Shown here: positions 36,319 to 36,911 of the stretch, piece by piece
How positions within the stretch are numbered: the first letter of the stretch is position 1
Layout of the letters: every line of letters starts with the position of its first letter
Origin: Burkholderiaceae bacterium
GTDB lineage: Bacteria; Pseudomonadota; Gammaproteobacteria; Burkholderiales; Burkholderiaceae
Assembly: GCA_947448305.1 (NCBI GenBank)
Contig: CANFME010000014.1
Span: forward strand, 1-36,911
Length of the DNA stretch: 36,911 nucleotides
Direction: 5' to 3'
The notes under the pieces: generated by a model
Told to the model about the DNA's origin: nothing
The model's database searches: none
What the model saw: only the letters and a program-made list of their open reading frames with translations
Made by a program: the position numbers and the translations under genes

Positions 36319-36911
36319 ATGGAATATAAAGAAAAATTTGCAGTAATTGTCATTGGTGGAGGTCATGCTGGCTGTGAAGCTGCCTTGGCTAGTGCGCGAA
36401 TGGGTTGTAAAACCTTGCTCCTTACGCATAATATTGAGACTCTTGGTACGATGAGTTGCAACCCTTCTATCGGCGGAATAGGGAAGGGGCACCTAGTAAA
36501 AGAGATTGATGCACTTGGCGGTGCAATGGCTCACATCACTGACTTAGCTGGGATTCAATTTAGAATATTAAATTCAAGTAAAGGTCCTGCGGTGAGAGCG
36601 ACAAGAGCCCAGGCTGACCGCGCCCTTTACAAGTCGTCAATGAGGACGTTACTTGAAAACCAAGAAAACTTGACATTATTTCAAGCGGCGGTTGATGATT
36701 TAATTGTTCTTGGTGATGAGGTTCGTGGTGCCATTACTCAATTAGGAGTTCATTTTTATGCTGAGCAAGTTGTTATAACTGCTGGAACCTTTCTTGATGG
36801 CAAGATTCATGTAGGTCTTGATAATCATTCTGGTGGTAGAGCGGGCGACCCTTCTTCGGTTAGACTTTCAGCGAGGTTAAAAGAGTTAAAGCTTCCACAG
36901 GGTCGATTAAA
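36319..36911 (+). CDS. mnmG: tRNA uridine-34 carboxymethylaminomethyl enzyme MnmG (5' part)
   Basis: FAD-binding partner of MnmE. The frame begins [20 protein letters not shown], with the FAD motif [10 protein letters not shown], then [20 protein letters not shown], a strongly conserved MnmG stretch. [15 protein letters not shown] lies near the right edge. It has no stop before the window ends at residue 197 of about 630. The ribosome site AAGGGA (36304-36309) sits in a small hairpin (TTCCC/GGGAA, 36298-36310) 9 bases before the ATG. MnmE is encoded at 18926. Confidence 0.98.
   Translation, partial: MEYKEKFAVIVIGGGHAGCEAALASARMGCKTLLLTHNIETLGTMSCNPSIGGIGKGHLVKEIDALGGAMAHITDLAGIQFRILNSSKGPAVRATRAQADRALYKSSMRTLLENQENLTLFQAAVDDLIVLGDEVRGAITQLGVHFYAEQVVITAGTFLDGKIHVGLDNHSGGRAGDPSSVRLSARLKELKLPQGRL

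Overview
The window looks like a chromosomal segment around the replication origin of a low-GC (by eye under 40% GC) betaproteobacterium, most likely a Burkholderiales lineage near Polynucleobacter. This rests on gene content and order: rpmH-rnpA-yidD-yidC-mnmE running left and dnaA-dnaN-gyrB running right; the linked set fmt, htpX, rsmB, DUF4390, ntrY and its response regulator; a SET-domain gene and a DUF3717 gene after gyrB; and mnmG preceded by a perfect parS site. No insertion sequence, prophage, CRISPR array or rRNA gene was seen.

Layout: 1-124 holds the C-terminus of a MocR-like regulator, followed by a hairpin-rich gap, then tRNA-Phe and its terminator on the minus strand. Minus-strand genes from about 11.8 kb down to 0.55 kb form the def/fmt/htpX/rsmB/DUF4390/ntrY/response-regulator group, with several overlapping start and stop codons. 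Between def and fmt lies a four-gene module (7357-11233): an ArnT-like glycosyltransferase, a polyprenyl-phosphate sugar transferase, a GtrA-like membrane protein and a YdjC/NaxD-like deacetylase. Together they resemble the Francisella FlmF2/NaxD/FlmK and Bordetella Lgm systems, which add an amino-sugar to lipid A phosphates. Next come topB (plus) and an MnmC-like FAD oxidoreductase (minus) whose 3' ends overlap by 199 bp on opposite strands, an M23 peptidase, and GTP-dependent PEP carboxykinase.

18.9-28.5 kb is the origin region. DnaA boxes lie on both sides of dnaA, and a direct repeat plus a terminator-like hairpin lie between dnaA and dnaN; this gap is the best oriC candidate. Genes diverge from the rpmH/dnaA gap. 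gyrB overlaps a SET-domain methyltransferase-like gene, followed by DUF3717, a GMC-family FAD alcohol dehydrogenase, and a complete five-component branched-chain amino-acid (Liv)-type ABC importer whose LivF-like ATPase has Arg in place of the Walker A lysine. A TSUP permease, a perfect parS and the 5' end of mnmG close the window.

No gene-free stretch exceeds 300 bases. The largest gaps are 24600-24873 (oriC candidate), 22879-23132 (rpmH/dnaA promoters), 11772-12009 (AT-rich) and 125-334 (hairpins of unknown function). The features most worth a second look are the amino-sugar module inserted between def and fmt, the topB/mnmC antisense overlap, the response regulator lacking an AAA+ domain, and the SET gene coupled to gyrB.
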